DNA of 64,000 bases from Lachnospiraceae bacterium (GTDB lineage: Bacteria > Bacillota > Clostridia > Lachnospirales > Lachnospiraceae): positions 62,001 to 126,000 of the forward strand of contig JAFZUW010000053.1 in NCBI GenBank assembly GCA_017618195.1, in the 5' to 3' direction. Made by a program: the position numbers and the translations under genes. A model generated the notes under the pieces. The model was not told the origin of the DNA and searched no databases. It was given only the letters and a program-made list of their open reading frames with translations. Shown here one piece after another: positions 1 to 8,062 of the stretch. The stretch's first letter is position 1, and each line of letters starts with the position of its first letter.

Positions 1-190
1 GCGAATAGGATCCGAGGCTCTCCGTTTCGGCGATATAAAGCAGTCCGCTGAAACCGATCGCTCCGAGAACCATATCCATTAACAGGAAGATCAGAAACAG
101 CTTTCCGAGGAAAAGCCGATGGATCTTCCCTGCGGTGGAACGCATTTTTTTCTTTCTTTCCTTTGCTGCCTGCTGCTCCGCCTGGTTCAT
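1..190 (-). CDS. Sensor histidine kinase, N-terminal part (cut by window edge)
   Basis: Only the first 63 codons are in the window. They begin at an ATG preceded by AAGGAG seven bases upstream. The visible protein has a basic N-terminus rich in Gln, Lys and Arg, followed by a hydrophobic stretch from about residue 27 to 52 (LFLIFLLMDMVLGAIG), consistent with a first transmembrane helix. It starts 28 bases after an OmpR-family response regulator on the same strand, the usual regulator-then-kinase order. No HAMP, His-box or ATPase region is visible, so the kinase call rests on position and on the membrane-anchored start. Confidence 0.65.
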   Translation of the reverse strand, partial: MNQAEQQAAKERKKKMRSTAGKIHRLFLGKLFLIFLLMDMVLGAIGFSGLLYIAETESLGSYS

Positions 191-218
191 AGTTATCTCC
201 TTACGCGGATAACCGCGT

Positions 219-905
219 TTACTCGTCTTTGATCACATACCCGACGCCCCGCACGGTCTGGATCATGTTAATCCCGTACGGTTCGTCGATCTTGCTGCGC
301 ACGTGGCGCACATATACGTCTATTACGTTGGTCTCACCGAAATAGTCATAACCGCACACCTTCCCGAGAAGCGTGTCGCGGGAAAGGACGATATTCCGGT
401 TCTGAAGAAGGATGGTAAGAAGGTCAAACTCACGCTTCGACAATTCAATCGAAGTGCCGTCATAAGTAACGCTGTAAGCGGTCGGATTTACCTTTAGTTT
501 GCCGTAAGTAAGGCACGATTCCTCCTCCGCCGGCTTGGCCGAAGATTTCTTCTTCAGCGCCACACGGATGCGTGCCAGCAGTTCCTCAATTGCGAACGGT
601 TTCGTTACGTAGTCGTCTGCACCCGAATCCAGCCCCGACACTTTATCCATAACGGCGTCTCTCGCCGTGAGAAGGATTACCGGAACCTCCGACGTTTTTC
701 TGAGCCTGCGGAGTACTTCGAGCCCATTTAAGCCCGGAAGCATGATATCAAGCAGAATGATATCGAATCCGCCCTCTTCCGCCATGGAAAGTCCTGTCCT
801 TCCGTCTGCCGCCTTTGCAACTTCATAGCCCTCGTGTTTGAGCTCCAGCTCCGTAAAACGGGCGATCTGCTCTTCATCTTCCACGATCAATACGCGTACT
901 GCCAT
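219..905 (-). CDS. OmpR/PhoB-family response regulator
   Basis: This 228-residue protein has a receiver domain (residues 4-115) with the acidic pair in VEDEEQ, the phospho-acceptor Asp in ILLDIMLPG, a conserved Thr in LLTARD and the Lys in VTKPF. A C-terminal winged helix follows (about 130-226) with the family pattern LSKREFDLL and ending in TVRGVGYVIK. It should act as a cytoplasmic DNA-binding transcription factor phosphorylated by the kinase that starts 28 bases downstream. A direct repeat of the type bound by this family lies about 0.7 kb upstream, before the neighbouring membrane-protein gene (1621-1642), and is a candidate target. The ligand and regulon are not evident. Confidence 0.93.
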   Translation of the reverse strand: MAVRVLIVEDEEQIARFTELELKHEGYEVAKAADGRTGLSMAEEGGFDIILLDIMLPGLNGLEVLRRLRKTSEVPVILLTARDAVMDKVSGLDSGADDYVTKPFAIEELLARIRVALKKKSSAKPAEEESCLTYGKLKVNPTAYSVTYDGTSIELSKREFDLLTILLQNRNIVLSRDTLLGKVCGYDYFGETNVIDVYVRHVRSKIDEPYGINMIQTVRGVGYVIKDE

Positions 906-941
906 ACTTTATTCCTTCCGTTCTACCGCTGCTTCGGTACG

Positions 942-976
942 AAAGAGGCCGGGACTGGTGCGACCCGGCCTTTTTC
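942..976. terminator. Bidirectional-looking intrinsic terminator
   Basis: A GC-rich stem GGCCGGG/CCCGGCC with a ten-base loop is followed by TTTTTCTC on the + strand and CTTTC on the - strand. It lies just past the stop of the 981-1538 gene and before the response regulator start, so on the - strand it would separate the two units. Confidence 0.6.
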
Positions 977-980
977 TCAC

Positions 981-1538
981 TTACTGCATGTCGTCGTAAT
1001 TTTCGAAACCGCGGTTAAAATCTTCTTTCCACTTTTCCGCCTGCTCGGAAGCCTTTCTTGCAGCGCGGTTCAGTTTATTGTCTTTGTTGAACGCCGGTCC
1101 GCTGAAGGAGTAGTGGCACTCACAGAACAAACCGACAACCAGGAGGATTGCTTCCAGCCAGAAGCAAGGGAAAAATAGCAGCGCGGGGATGATCAGCGGG
1201 ATCCGGAGGATCGACTCGCCGTGACGTTCAATGTCGAGGCAGTTCTCACAACCGGCCTTGATCAGCTTTACGACAAATCCGAAGAATTTGCCGAGCGCTT
1301 CGCCGAACGACTCACTCTTGCGTGCCTGCTTTACGGGCTCGCCCTTTACCGGCTCTTCCGAATATTCCTCGGTAAATGCGACTCCCTTGCGGTTGCGGAG
1401 ACGTCCGCTTGCTTCCAGATACAATACGGCATCGAGGATATCCTCGCCGCAGGCGTTGAGTGCCGCCTCGGCTTCTTCTCTCGTTACCATAACCTTTTCA
1501 CAAATCTTTGTAATCTTTTCTTCTTTCGTCATATTCAT
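981..1538 (-). CDS. UBA-like (DUF4342-type) small membrane protein
   Basis: This 185-residue protein starts with a compact helical domain (residues 4-48, EKITKICEKVMVTREEAEAA and following) resembling the UBA/nascent-chain-type fold of DUF4342 proteins. A basic linker follows, then a hydrophobic segment at about 112-140 (LIIPALLFFPCFWLEAILLVVG) and a charged tail rich in Lys and Glu. It is probably a cytoplasmic helical domain tethered to the membrane; its biochemical function is unknown. The gene stands alone, ended by a terminator and preceded by a promoter with an OmpR-type direct repeat. This suggests control by the adjacent two-component system, possibly in envelope stress. The start is chosen for AAAGGAAA about nine bases upstream; Met3 is an alternative. 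Confidence 0.7.
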   Translation of the reverse strand: MNMTKEEKITKICEKVMVTREEAEAALNACGEDILDAVLYLEASGRLRNRKGVAFTEEYSEEPVKGEPVKQARKSESFGEALGKFFGFVVKLIKAGCENCLDIERHGESILRIPLIIPALLFFPCFWLEAILLVVGLFCECHYSFSGPAFNKDNKLNRAARKASEQAEKWKEDFNRGFENYDDMQ

Positions 1539-1588
1539 GATCCTGTTTCCTTTCTTTCCTGCACTTCATATGTGCTTTCGATGGCTTT

Positions 1589-1642
1589 ATGTTACCAAGG
1601 CAAGATGAAATGACAATGTGGGAAAGATTAAGGAAAGATTAA
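1589..1642 (-). promoter_or_regulatory. Promoter with OmpR/PhoP-type direct repeat
   Basis: On the - strand TTGTCA (1611-1616) and TAACAT (1589-1594) are separated by 16 bases. Directly upstream, at 1621-1642, are two perfect copies of an 11-base unit that reads TTAATCTTTCC on the coding strand. TTAATC-N5-TTAATC matches the six-plus-five spacing of PhoP/OmpR-family boxes. Its position four bases from the -35 would suit an activator. Confidence 0.5.
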
Positions 1643-1660
1643 AAAATCGTTTGATTTGAT

Positions 1661-3028
1661 TTATTTTCGAACAACCACGCGGACGCTTCCGCGGATGTAT
1701 TTTACGGCTTCCGCGTCAAGAACTTCGCCGCACATGTATACGGGAACGCACGGCGGCATGCTCACAAGCGGCTCCGCAAGAATGCGGCCTGCGCAGTCGC
1801 GCGCGCTTACGTATTCGCTTTCCATAAGGATCGCTTCCGCAGGCGTCAGGGCCCTCGCGGGTGCATCCATACGGATCGTCCTGTCCTCGGGCGCCGTTAA
1901 CTCTTCGTCGGGCTTTCCGGGGAGCTTGCCCGCAAGATCGATCAGCGTCTCACGAACCTTCTCGAACTCCTCCTCTCTCGTCTGCGGCGAGAACATCATC
2001 ACAACGTGTTTATAATCATAGTATTCTACGGTGATCCCGTTCGAGCTGAGCTGTTCCGCAAGCCATTCGCCGTCGGCAAATGCCTCGCCTGCCCGTAAAG
2101 TAAGCTTAAGCCGCTCGTTTCCGACCGTCTTGTATCCGGCAACCATCAACGCCGCTCGGAGCTTGTCCGTACGGACAGCCGCCTGCTCGAATACCGAGCC
2201 GTGCTCCGCCAGATAAGCGTTGCACAGATCGAGTGACTGCAGGATCAGGTACGACGGGCTCGTCGTCGAAAACAGCGCCATCGCCCTGCCGACATAATCC
2301 ATTAAGAACGGATCGACGCCGCGGGAGATGTGCAGATACGCGCCTCCCGTCAGTACCGGAAGCGTCTTATGCGCCGAATCGCAGCATACGTCGGCGCCGA
2401 GGTCGATCGGATGCGCGGATTCCGCAAGGAACCGAAGATACGCGCCGTGGGCATTGTCCACCATGAGCAGGCATTTTCTGCTGTGGCATGCTTCCGCAAG
2501 CGCGGAAATGTCGGCAATGTTTCCGAGATAATCCGGGCTCGTCACATAAACCGCCGAGGGCATTCTTCCCTGCGCGCGGTAGCTGTCAATAATCTCTCCC
2601 AGTTCTTCGCCGGTAATGCTGCAGCTCTCAAACGAGTCCTCCGCACGGGGCATGATCCATTCGACGTCCACATCAAGAAGCGCCACCGCGTCGACAAAGG
2701 AACGATGCACGTTTCTTGCCGCAAGGATGAACGGCTTCATGCCGTTATGAAGGGCAAGTTTCTTTAAGAGAAATACCATCGTCCGGATACAGAGCGAAGA
2801 CCCTTCGGTCGAATAAAACGAACGGCAGCCGAACAGTTCGCCGGCATTGGCCTCGCTTTCCGCGATAATTCCGCAAGCCGCTGAAAGTACGTCCGCGCCG
2901 TCAATCTCGGTAATGTCGGACGGCTCAACGCCGAGCGGTCCGGGCACGCCCTTATGCCCCGGCATATGAAGTCTGACGGGATTGCTCTCCTTGTAAGCCT
3001 CAACAAAGTCATAAATCGGCGTATTCAT
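1661..3028 (-). CDS. Orn/Lys/Arg decarboxylase-like PLP-dependent enzyme
   Basis: This 455-residue fold-type I PLP enzyme belongs to the Orn/Lys/Arg decarboxylase major-domain family. The N-terminus carries the family signature RLHMPGHKG (residues 19-27). The aspartate that contacts the pyridine nitrogen is in MVDNAHGAY and the Schiff-base lysine in DSAHKTLPVLTGGA (about residue 220). The length matches the short Firmicute members related to SpeA/YaaO rather than the 700-residue inducible decarboxylases. It would decarboxylate a basic amino acid, but the substrate cannot be read from sequence. AGGAG lies eight bases before the ATG. It follows the SCIFF maturase by 73 bases with no terminator, so co-transcription is plausible; a role in peptide maturation is not implied. 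Confidence 0.85.
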   Translation of the reverse strand: MNTPIYDFVEAYKESNPVRLHMPGHKGVPGPLGVEPSDITEIDGADVLSAACGIIAESEANAGELFGCRSFYSTEGSSLCIRTMVFLLKKLALHNGMKPFILAARNVHRSFVDAVALLDVDVEWIMPRAEDSFESCSITGEELGEIIDSYRAQGRMPSAVYVTSPDYLGNIADISALAEACHSRKCLLMVDNAHGAYLRFLAESAHPIDLGADVCCDSAHKTLPVLTGGAYLHISRGVDPFLMDYVGRAMALFSTTSPSYLILQSLDLCNAYLAEHGSVFEQAAVRTDKLRAALMVAGYKTVGNERLKLTLRAGEAFADGEWLAEQLSSNGITVEYYDYKHVVMMFSPQTREEEFEKVRETLIDLAGKLPGKPDEELTAPEDRTIRMDAPARALTPAEAILMESEYVSARDCAGRILAEPLVSMPPCVPVYMCGEVLDAEAVKYIRGSVRVVVRK

Positions 3029-3101
3029 ATATCCTTCTCCTCTGCAGGCATATCCCCACCCCGGCTCCGTGCCTGCGCGGACACCGGTAAACCCCTGCTG
3101 C

Positions 3102-4469
3102 TTATTCCTCTTCCTGTTCCGCGATCTTCACCATGATTGCGCATTCGAGCCTCTTCTTAAACAAATCGCACCCGTACGCGTATACGCCGCGCACGGAGCC
3201 GGTCGCATGATACGCATTGGCCGCACATCCGCCCGCGCAGAAAAGCCTTGCCCAGCAATCGCGGCACTCTTCTCTTGCGTAAACGTTGCACGCCATGAAA
3301 TCGTCCTGCTTCTCCTTATTGGTCACGCCCGTAAAGATATCGCCGAGCTTAAACGCTTCCTCGCCGACGAACTGGTGGCACGGATACAGGTCGCCCCACG
3401 GCGTAACCGCCATGTATTCCGTTCCCGAACCGCAGCCGCTGATTCTCTTATAGATGCAGGGCCCGCCCTCAAGATCGATCATGTAGTGGTAAAATGTGAA
3501 CGGCCGTCCTTCCTTGGCCCTTTCAAGCATCAGTTCGGCAAGCTTCTCGTACTGGTCCAAGACGATTGCCTTGTCCTCCTCGGTAAGCGCCATCGGATCT
3601 CCGGGTGCGCATACGACAGGCTCCATGCTCAACTCGGTGAAGCCGAGATCGAGCATCGTCTTGATGTCCTCAAGGAAGTCCGGATTGGCGTGCGTGAACG
3701 TGCCGCGGATGTAGTGTCCTTTTCCGCCGCGTGACTCAACAAGCTTCTGAAACTTCGGAACGATAATGTCGTAGCTTCCCCTGCCCGCATAATCCTTACG
3801 GAAGCGGTCGTGCACTTCCCTGCGCCCGTCCAAGCTCAATACGACGTTGTGCATCTCCTTATTGGCAAATTCGATGACTTCGTCGTCAATCAGAATTCCG
3901 TTCGTGGTGAGCGTGAAGCGGAAGTTTTTCTTCTTCTCCTTCTCGATGCTTCTCGCGTACGCCACGATCTGCTTTACAACGTCCCAGTTCATGAGCGGCT
4001 CGCCGCCGAAGAAGTCCACCTCGAGGTTGCGTCTCGTGCCGGAGTTCTCCACGAGGAAATCGATTGCGCGCTTTCCGGTCTCAAAGCTCATCAGCGCGCG
4101 GTCGCCGTGGAACCGTCCCTGGCTTGCGAAACAATACGAGCAGTTCAGGTTGCACGTATGCGCGACATGCAGGCACAAAGCCTTGATGACGCCGCTCGTC
4201 CTTGCCTTCAGCTCGCCAGCCATCGGGGCAAATGTGTCCGGTGCGAAAAGCTGTCCGTCGTCTTTCAGTTCCTGCACGTCGTCATAGATTTCCGCGATCT
4301 CGTCCGAAGGAAGATTGTATTTTTCGGAAAGTTCCGCAATCAGCTCGTCCTTGTCCGCCGTCTCGAACTTCGCGATCAGATCATAGGTTACGTCGTCCGT
4401 TTCGTGAATTGCTCCCGAGCAGACGTCGATGATGATGTCGTGCCCGCCGAGTTTATATTGATGTATCAA
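3102..4469 (-). CDS. scfB: SCIFF peptide radical SAM maturase (thioether-forming)
   Basis: This 455-residue protein installs Cys-to-residue thioether bonds on the SCIFF peptide encoded just upstream. An N-terminal peptide-recognition (RRE-like) region spans about residues 1-95. The radical SAM cluster motif CNLNCSYC lies near residue 107 and is followed by DFFGGEPLM. A C-terminal SPASM region (from about 345) carries cysteines in GCGSGTEY, YPCHQF, CNVY, CRDCWARLFCAGGC and YGCDLF, for auxiliary Fe-S clusters. Translation appears to start at TTG, eight bases after AGGAGGAA; no ATG fits better. The maturase and precursor are separated by 151 bases containing a hairpin terminator, which could hold enzyme expression below that of the peptide. 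Confidence 0.93.
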   Translation of the reverse strand: MIHQYKLGGHDIIIDVCSGAIHETDDVTYDLIAKFETADKDELIAELSEKYNLPSDEIAEIYDDVQELKDDGQLFAPDTFAPMAGELKARTSGVIKALCLHVAHTCNLNCSYCFASQGRFHGDRALMSFETGKRAIDFLVENSGTRRNLEVDFFGGEPLMNWDVVKQIVAYARSIEKEKKKNFRFTLTTNGILIDDEVIEFANKEMHNVVLSLDGRREVHDRFRKDYAGRGSYDIIVPKFQKLVESRGGKGHYIRGTFTHANPDFLEDIKTMLDLGFTELSMEPVVCAPGDPMALTEEDKAIVLDQYEKLAELMLERAKEGRPFTFYHYMIDLEGGPCIYKRISGCGSGTEYMAVTPWGDLYPCHQFVGEEAFKLGDIFTGVTNKEKQDDFMACNVYAREECRDCWARLFCAGGCAANAYHATGSVRGVYAYGCDLFKKRLECAIMVKIAEQEEE

Positions 4470-4565
4470 AAAAGATTCCTCCTAACCGTCATGGCGCAGC
4501 GTTCCAGGAGCCGTAAGGTTTTTCCTTCGGAACATCCTTTCCCCGGCGCTGTCCTTTTGATCCCG

Positions 4566-4597
4566 AAAAAAATATCGCCCTCAGGGGCGATATTTTT
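4566..4597. terminator. Hairpin between scfA and scfB
   Basis: A nearly perfect stem AAAATATCGCCC/GGGCGATATTTT with a four-base loop has A/T tracts on both sides, so it can terminate in either direction. On the - strand it would attenuate read-through from the SCIFF gene into its maturase. Confidence 0.75.
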
Positions 4598-4620
4598 ACC
4601 TGTAAAGACTTACTCTTCAA

Positions 4621-4773
4621 TTAGTTGCTGCTCTTCTCGCACTTCTGGTTTGCAATACCGCAGCTCGTCTTACATGCGGACTGGCAGGAAGTCTGGCACT
4701 CACCGCAGCCGCCCTTCTTTGCGCTCTCGCAAAGATTACGGGTCTTAACCGTCTTAATATGTTTCGTCTTCAT
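4621..4773 (-). CDS. scfA: SCIFF ranthipeptide precursor (six-cysteine family), 50 residues
   Basis: This tiny gene encodes a 50-residue precursor with the SCIFF layout: an MKTKHIKTVKTRNL leader and a core in which CGECQTSCQSACKTSCG is almost identical to the family core. Cysteines are at 23, 26, 30, 34, 38 and 45; a seventh, unusual Cys15 lies in the leader part. Thr and Ser residues between the core cysteines are candidate thioether acceptors. The start is fixed by CAGGAGG seven bases upstream and by a TTGACA-17-TAAACT promoter. It is modified by the radical SAM protein encoded next. The biological role of SCIFF peptides is not settled. Confidence 0.93.
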   Translation of the reverse strand: MKTKHIKTVKTRNLCESAKKGGCGECQTSCQSACKTSCGIANQKCEKSSN

Positions 4774-4825
4774 AAAAATCCTCCTGTTTCCGTACCTGTT
4801 ATCAAGTATACGTAACTCTGCGTTC

Positions 4826-4854
4826 AGTTTAGCGAATAATGGGGAAAATGTCAA
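4826..4854 (-). promoter_or_regulatory. SigmaA-type promoter of scfA
   Basis: On the - strand TTGACA (4849-4854), a 17-base spacer and TAAACT (4826-4831) precede the SCIFF start by about 50 bases. Confidence 0.85.
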
Positions 4855-4871
4855 GAGGGGACGGGAATCGC

Positions 4872-5366
4872 CTACCCCCGCAGTTCCGGCACAAACTTCT
4901 GCACACGGTAGGTCAGCAGCTCGTCCGGGCTCATGGAGAGCAGTTTCTCGCGGCTCACCCAGGAAAATGCGATCGTTTCGCCTTCCTGTAAGATGATTGC
5001 GTCCTTATCCCAATCCGTTTCGCAAAGGTAACAAACATAAACCGAGTGGTTTTCCGGCTTAACAACCGTTCCGAGTTCTTCGAGCATTTCGGAAATGATC
5101 CCCGTTTCCTCCCGAAGTTCCCGGATTGCGGCTTGAAGCGGCGACTCGCCCTGAAGGGCCGAACCGCCTGCCGAAGCTTCCCACATAAGAGGGTAGTGCT
5201 TGCGTGCGTCACGCTGCGTGATCAGGTACGTTCCGTCCTTATGGCGCACCAGAATGTCCACGACGAGATGGTACACTCCCGGCTTTATCTGCGCTTCTTC
5301 GCCCCGTATGAGCGTAACGCCCTCAATCTTTTTCAAATCGGCATCATATGCGTCCCAAAGCTCCAT
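4872..5366 (-). CDS. Nudix hydrolase
   Basis: This 164-residue protein has a full Nudix box, GGSALQGESP followed by REL and REETGI (residues about 67-90), which fits the GX5EX7REUXEEXGU pattern needed for Mg-dependent pyrophosphohydrolysis. The N-terminal segment (WDAYDADLKKI, LIRGEE, VVDILVRHKDGTYLITQR) resembles the YfcD/isopentenyl-isomerase-like branch, but it lacks enough landmarks to name a substrate. It is probably a cytoplasmic housecleaning enzyme. The gene is single, upstream of the SCIFF promoter and 83 bases after the GH43 gene. Confidence 0.88.
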   Translation of the reverse strand: MELWDAYDADLKKIEGVTLIRGEEAQIKPGVYHLVVDILVRHKDGTYLITQRDARKHYPLMWEASAGGSALQGESPLQAAIRELREETGIISEMLEELGTVVKPENHSVYVCYLCETDWDKDAIILQEGETIAFSWVSREKLLSMSPDELLTYRVQKFVPELRG

Positions 5367-5449
5367 TTCGGTTTCACTCCCGTTTTAATTATCGTTCCGC
5401 TTAAGGCGCCTCTCATCCCTCAGCGGAATGAGGCCGCCGCGCTGCGCTC

Positions 5450-7045
5450 TTACTCGTACCGGAATTGTTTGAATATGACGGTTCCTCCGGCTTCCTTCTG
5501 CGAAAAATACGCCAGCCCGAACCGTGCTCCGGTAAAATGATCCAGCCTGAACGCCAACTTATGCTCCGAACCAAGCGGAACGAAAGCTCCGTTCTTCTCA
5601 TAGAAAAACCCTGCCGTATCCGCCATATCGGTAAAATCCGCCTCCAGACGGAGCTTCACAGCCGGTCCGTCTATCGGGATCCGGTCGGTGATCACGCCCG
5701 GATCGTTATCATTGCTGCCGATGCCGAAGCCCTGCGCCGGCTGAAGTCTTACAAGCCGTACCAGTTCGTAACCGCCTGCTTCCTTCGTCACCGCGATCAT
5801 TCCGTAGCATCCCTGGTGCACGCACAGTCCGGCAAAGTCGCCGTCCTTGATAAACGACGCGTCAACCGTTACCTCGGCCGCGCATTTCGGGTAACGCATG
5901 CGCTGCGTCAGCACATTTGCCGCATGAACGAGATTCACATCCGTGCGTCCGGTCCTGACTGAGAACCCGTCGGTACGGGCAATCCGCCAGTTCGTATTGT
6001 CCGGAATGTGGTTCCACTGCCACTGCGGCTTCAGTTTCGGCCGCGCCTCTCCGGTATAGGCGAAGTCATCGGATGTAAACAGCGGCTCATATTCATAGCC
6101 CGGCCGCAGGTCGGGCGTTTCAAACGTCTCGGGAATCAGACCGTTATCACCGAATTCGGGGAACGGCACGCTGTTGTCGCTTCCCGTAAACTCGCGGCTT
6201 TCGCCGGTCAATCCGTCCGTGAAAAGCCCCTCGCAAGCGCTTCGGAAACGTACCGGAACGAGTGCCGGAACACGGCCGACCGCGCCGGAATCACGGAACA
6301 TGATCGAATACCACTGTCCGTCCGGAGTATCCACGATGCCGCCCTGCGCGATGCCCTGCCCATGGTAACCCATGTCATCGGAGCAGACATCCCTGCCGAT
6401 ATACGGTCCCTCAACGCGGTCAGCGACAAATACCGCTTCCGTCCGCCTCGAAACCGCCTTCGGCCAGTGGATCAGCGTGATGTAATAGCGGCCGTTGATC
6501 TTATAAAAATGCGAGCCCTCATAGCCGAGGAACACCTTCTCCGGATTGTCTTTTATGATGACGGTGTCAATTCCGCCCGGTTTCGGTCCGGAAAGGTCCT
6601 CGGAAAGCTCGGTCAGGTGAATCTGCATGTTGCCGGACGTCAGGAATATGCGCCCGTCGTCATCAAAAAGAAGCGACGCGTCATGAAAATATCCTTTGAT
6701 CCGCTTATGTTCCCACGGTCCTTCCACGGCGGCTGCCGTAAAAAGGTGTGTATCTTCCTGCCCGTGGCTTACGAACAGGATGTAAAATGTGCCGTTACGG
6801 TAGCGGAGCGATGCGGCCCACATCCCTTTGCCGTAGGCATTTGCCCCGTTTATAAGATGCTCCGCGTCCGTTCCGTCGATGGAATCGAATATCCGCGCCG
6901 CAATTTCCCAGTGCACCAGATCGTACGAACGCAGGATTTCCCCGCCCGGGAAGAAATACATCGTCGTACTGATCATGTAAAATGTGTCGCCGACCCGGAT
7001 CACGTCGGGATCCGGATAATCGGCTTTCGTAATCGGATTGATCAT
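5450..7045 (-). CDS. Glycoside hydrolase family 43 (beta-xylosidase/arabinofuranosidase-like)
   Basis: This 531-residue enzyme has an N-terminal five-bladed propeller (about 1-310) beginning with the GH43 signature ADYPDPDVIRVGDTFY, in which the Asp near residue 14 is the likely general base. LLFDDDGRIFLTSG probably holds the pKa-modulating Asp and GYEGSHFYKI the general acid Glu. The C-terminal 200 residues form the accessory beta-sandwich seen in family beta-xylosidases, including CVHQGCYG and GARFGLAYFSQKE. There is no signal peptide, so it should act inside the cell on imported xylo- or arabino-oligosaccharides. AAAGGAG lies six bases before ATG. Substrate specificity within GH43 cannot be decided here. 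Confidence 0.9.
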   Translation of the reverse strand: MINPITKADYPDPDVIRVGDTFYMISTTMYFFPGGEILRSYDLVHWEIAARIFDSIDGTDAEHLINGANAYGKGMWAASLRYRNGTFYILFVSHGQEDTHLFTAAAVEGPWEHKRIKGYFHDASLLFDDDGRIFLTSGNMQIHLTELSEDLSGPKPGGIDTVIIKDNPEKVFLGYEGSHFYKINGRYYITLIHWPKAVSRRTEAVFVADRVEGPYIGRDVCSDDMGYHGQGIAQGGIVDTPDGQWYSIMFRDSGAVGRVPALVPVRFRSACEGLFTDGLTGESREFTGSDNSVPFPEFGDNGLIPETFETPDLRPGYEYEPLFTSDDFAYTGEARPKLKPQWQWNHIPDNTNWRIARTDGFSVRTGRTDVNLVHAANVLTQRMRYPKCAAEVTVDASFIKDGDFAGLCVHQGCYGMIAVTKEAGGYELVRLVRLQPAQGFGIGSNDNDPGVITDRIPIDGPAVKLRLEADFTDMADTAGFFYEKNGAFVPLGSEHKLAFRLDHFTGARFGLAYFSQKEAGGTVIFKQFRYE

Positions 7046-7085
7046 GGTATTCTCCTTTGCCGGCCCGAGGCCGTTATATTACGCG

Positions 7086-7118
7086 CAAAAAACAGGGAAC
7101 CCTTGCTGAAGGATTCCC
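7086..7118 (-). terminator. Intrinsic terminator after the flavin-fold gene
   Basis: On the - strand a ten-base-pair stem GGGAATCCTT/AAGGGTTCCC with loop CAGC is followed by TGTTTTTT. It separates the 7127-7519 gene from the GH43 gene. Confidence 0.8.
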
Positions 7119-7126
7119 CGGGTTCT

Positions 7127-7519
7127 TTAAAACTCGATTACTTTCGGTGCTCCGCCGAAGGAAGCGAAGGTCGCCGTTCCGCCGTTAAAGTAGAACACTT
7201 CGGTGTTTCCGTCGTCTTCATTGTACATGCCGCGAAGCTGCGGATACGCGTCGAGCATGGCCTTCTTGGCCTCTCTGCGCTCGTCGGCGATCAGCTCTCC
7301 GGCAACGCGGATCCACTGTCCGTTCATGAATCCGCAGATCTCAGCCTTCGGATTTTCATGAAGCTGCTTGGATACCGGCTTGATCTTACCGGTCTGGATG
7401 TACAGGCGACCCTCAAACAGAAGAACCGTCCCGAACGGACGAACTCTCGGCTGATCCCCTTCAACCGTTGCGAGATAATAGGTCCCGCACGCCTTCAAAA
7501 AATCATATACTTCCTGCAT
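7127..7519 (-). CDS. Pyridoxamine 5'-phosphate oxidase-fold (flavin-binding split barrel) protein
   Basis: This 130-residue single-domain protein has the split-barrel pattern of the PNPOx-like family: YYLATVEGDQPRVRPFG at residues 13-29, RLYIQTGKIKPVSKQL, KAEICGFMNGQWIRVAGEL and a final beta hairpin. Such proteins bind FMN or F420-like cofactors and are often general flavin reductases or nitroreductase-like proteins in anaerobes. The in vivo substrate is unknown. It has its own strong Shine-Dalgarno AAAGGAGG and a clear terminator. Confidence 0.85.
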   Translation of the reverse strand: MQEVYDFLKACGTYYLATVEGDQPRVRPFGTVLLFEGRLYIQTGKIKPVSKQLHENPKAEICGFMNGQWIRVAGELIADERREAKKAMLDAYPQLRGMYNEDDGNTEVFYFNGGTATFASFGGAPKVIEF

Positions 7520-7591
7520 ACTTTCCTCCTTTTGCGGTCCTTCTCCGGCCCGCCGCGCTCTGCGCGCTTTATTTCAAGCCTTCCGGCCTGT

Positions 7592-8062
7592 CTACAGGTA
7601 ATCGGTCACCTCAACGTCCTCAATCTCACCGTCGACATCGTCTTCCCGGTTGACCCGGTTAACGTTACGGACAAGCGCGATCGCGGTCAGGACAAGCCCC
7701 GCCAGTAGGAGCGGGCATCCGAAGATATAGAAATACTTGATCAGATGATTGGTCGTTCCGTAAATCTCAACAACGCCCGAAGAGATCGACCCGAGCGTCA
7801 GCGTGGCGATTCCCGAATAAAACAGGTTGATTCCCGCACGGATCAGCCCCGCGTATTGAATCTTCTTCATCGGCTGCAGGTATGCGAGCGCGATGATCGG
7901 AATCATCCCCATCAGAAGCGGGTACATAAACGCGAAGATCATCGGCTTGGAACGCACGCCGTGTGCATGATATTCATAAATTGCCGAGAAAATCCCGACG
8001 AAAACGGTTACCCCCAGAAAAATCTTCCAGTGGATCCGGAAAATCCTATCGCAAGTAGACAA
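7592..8062 (-). CDS. Four-helix membrane protein of unknown function
   Basis: This 156-residue protein has four predicted membrane segments at about 13-28, 43-62, 74-92 and 108-128 and ends in an acidic cytoplasmic tail (REDDVDGEIEDVEVTDYL). I recognise no family. The likely start is a TTG lying inside the last codons of the upstream glycosidase gene (17-base overlap) with GGGGAG nine bases before it, so translation is probably coupled. The pairing suggests an envelope role together with the phosphodiester glycosidase, but nothing more specific can be said. Confidence 0.65.
   Translation of the reverse strand: MSTCDRIFRIHWKIFLGVTVFVGIFSAIYEYHAHGVRSKPMIFAFMYPLLMGMIPIIALAYLQPMKKIQYAGLIRAGINLFYSGIATLTLGSISSGVVEIYGTTNHLIKYFYIFGCPLLLAGLVLTAIALVRNVNRVNREDDVDGEIEDVEVTDYL

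Noticed and set aside
6008-7708. 566-codon open frame on the + strand opposite the GH43 gene
   Set aside because: The antisense frame stays open because of base composition; it runs across three - strand genes, has no Shine-Dalgarno sequence and no recognisable domain.
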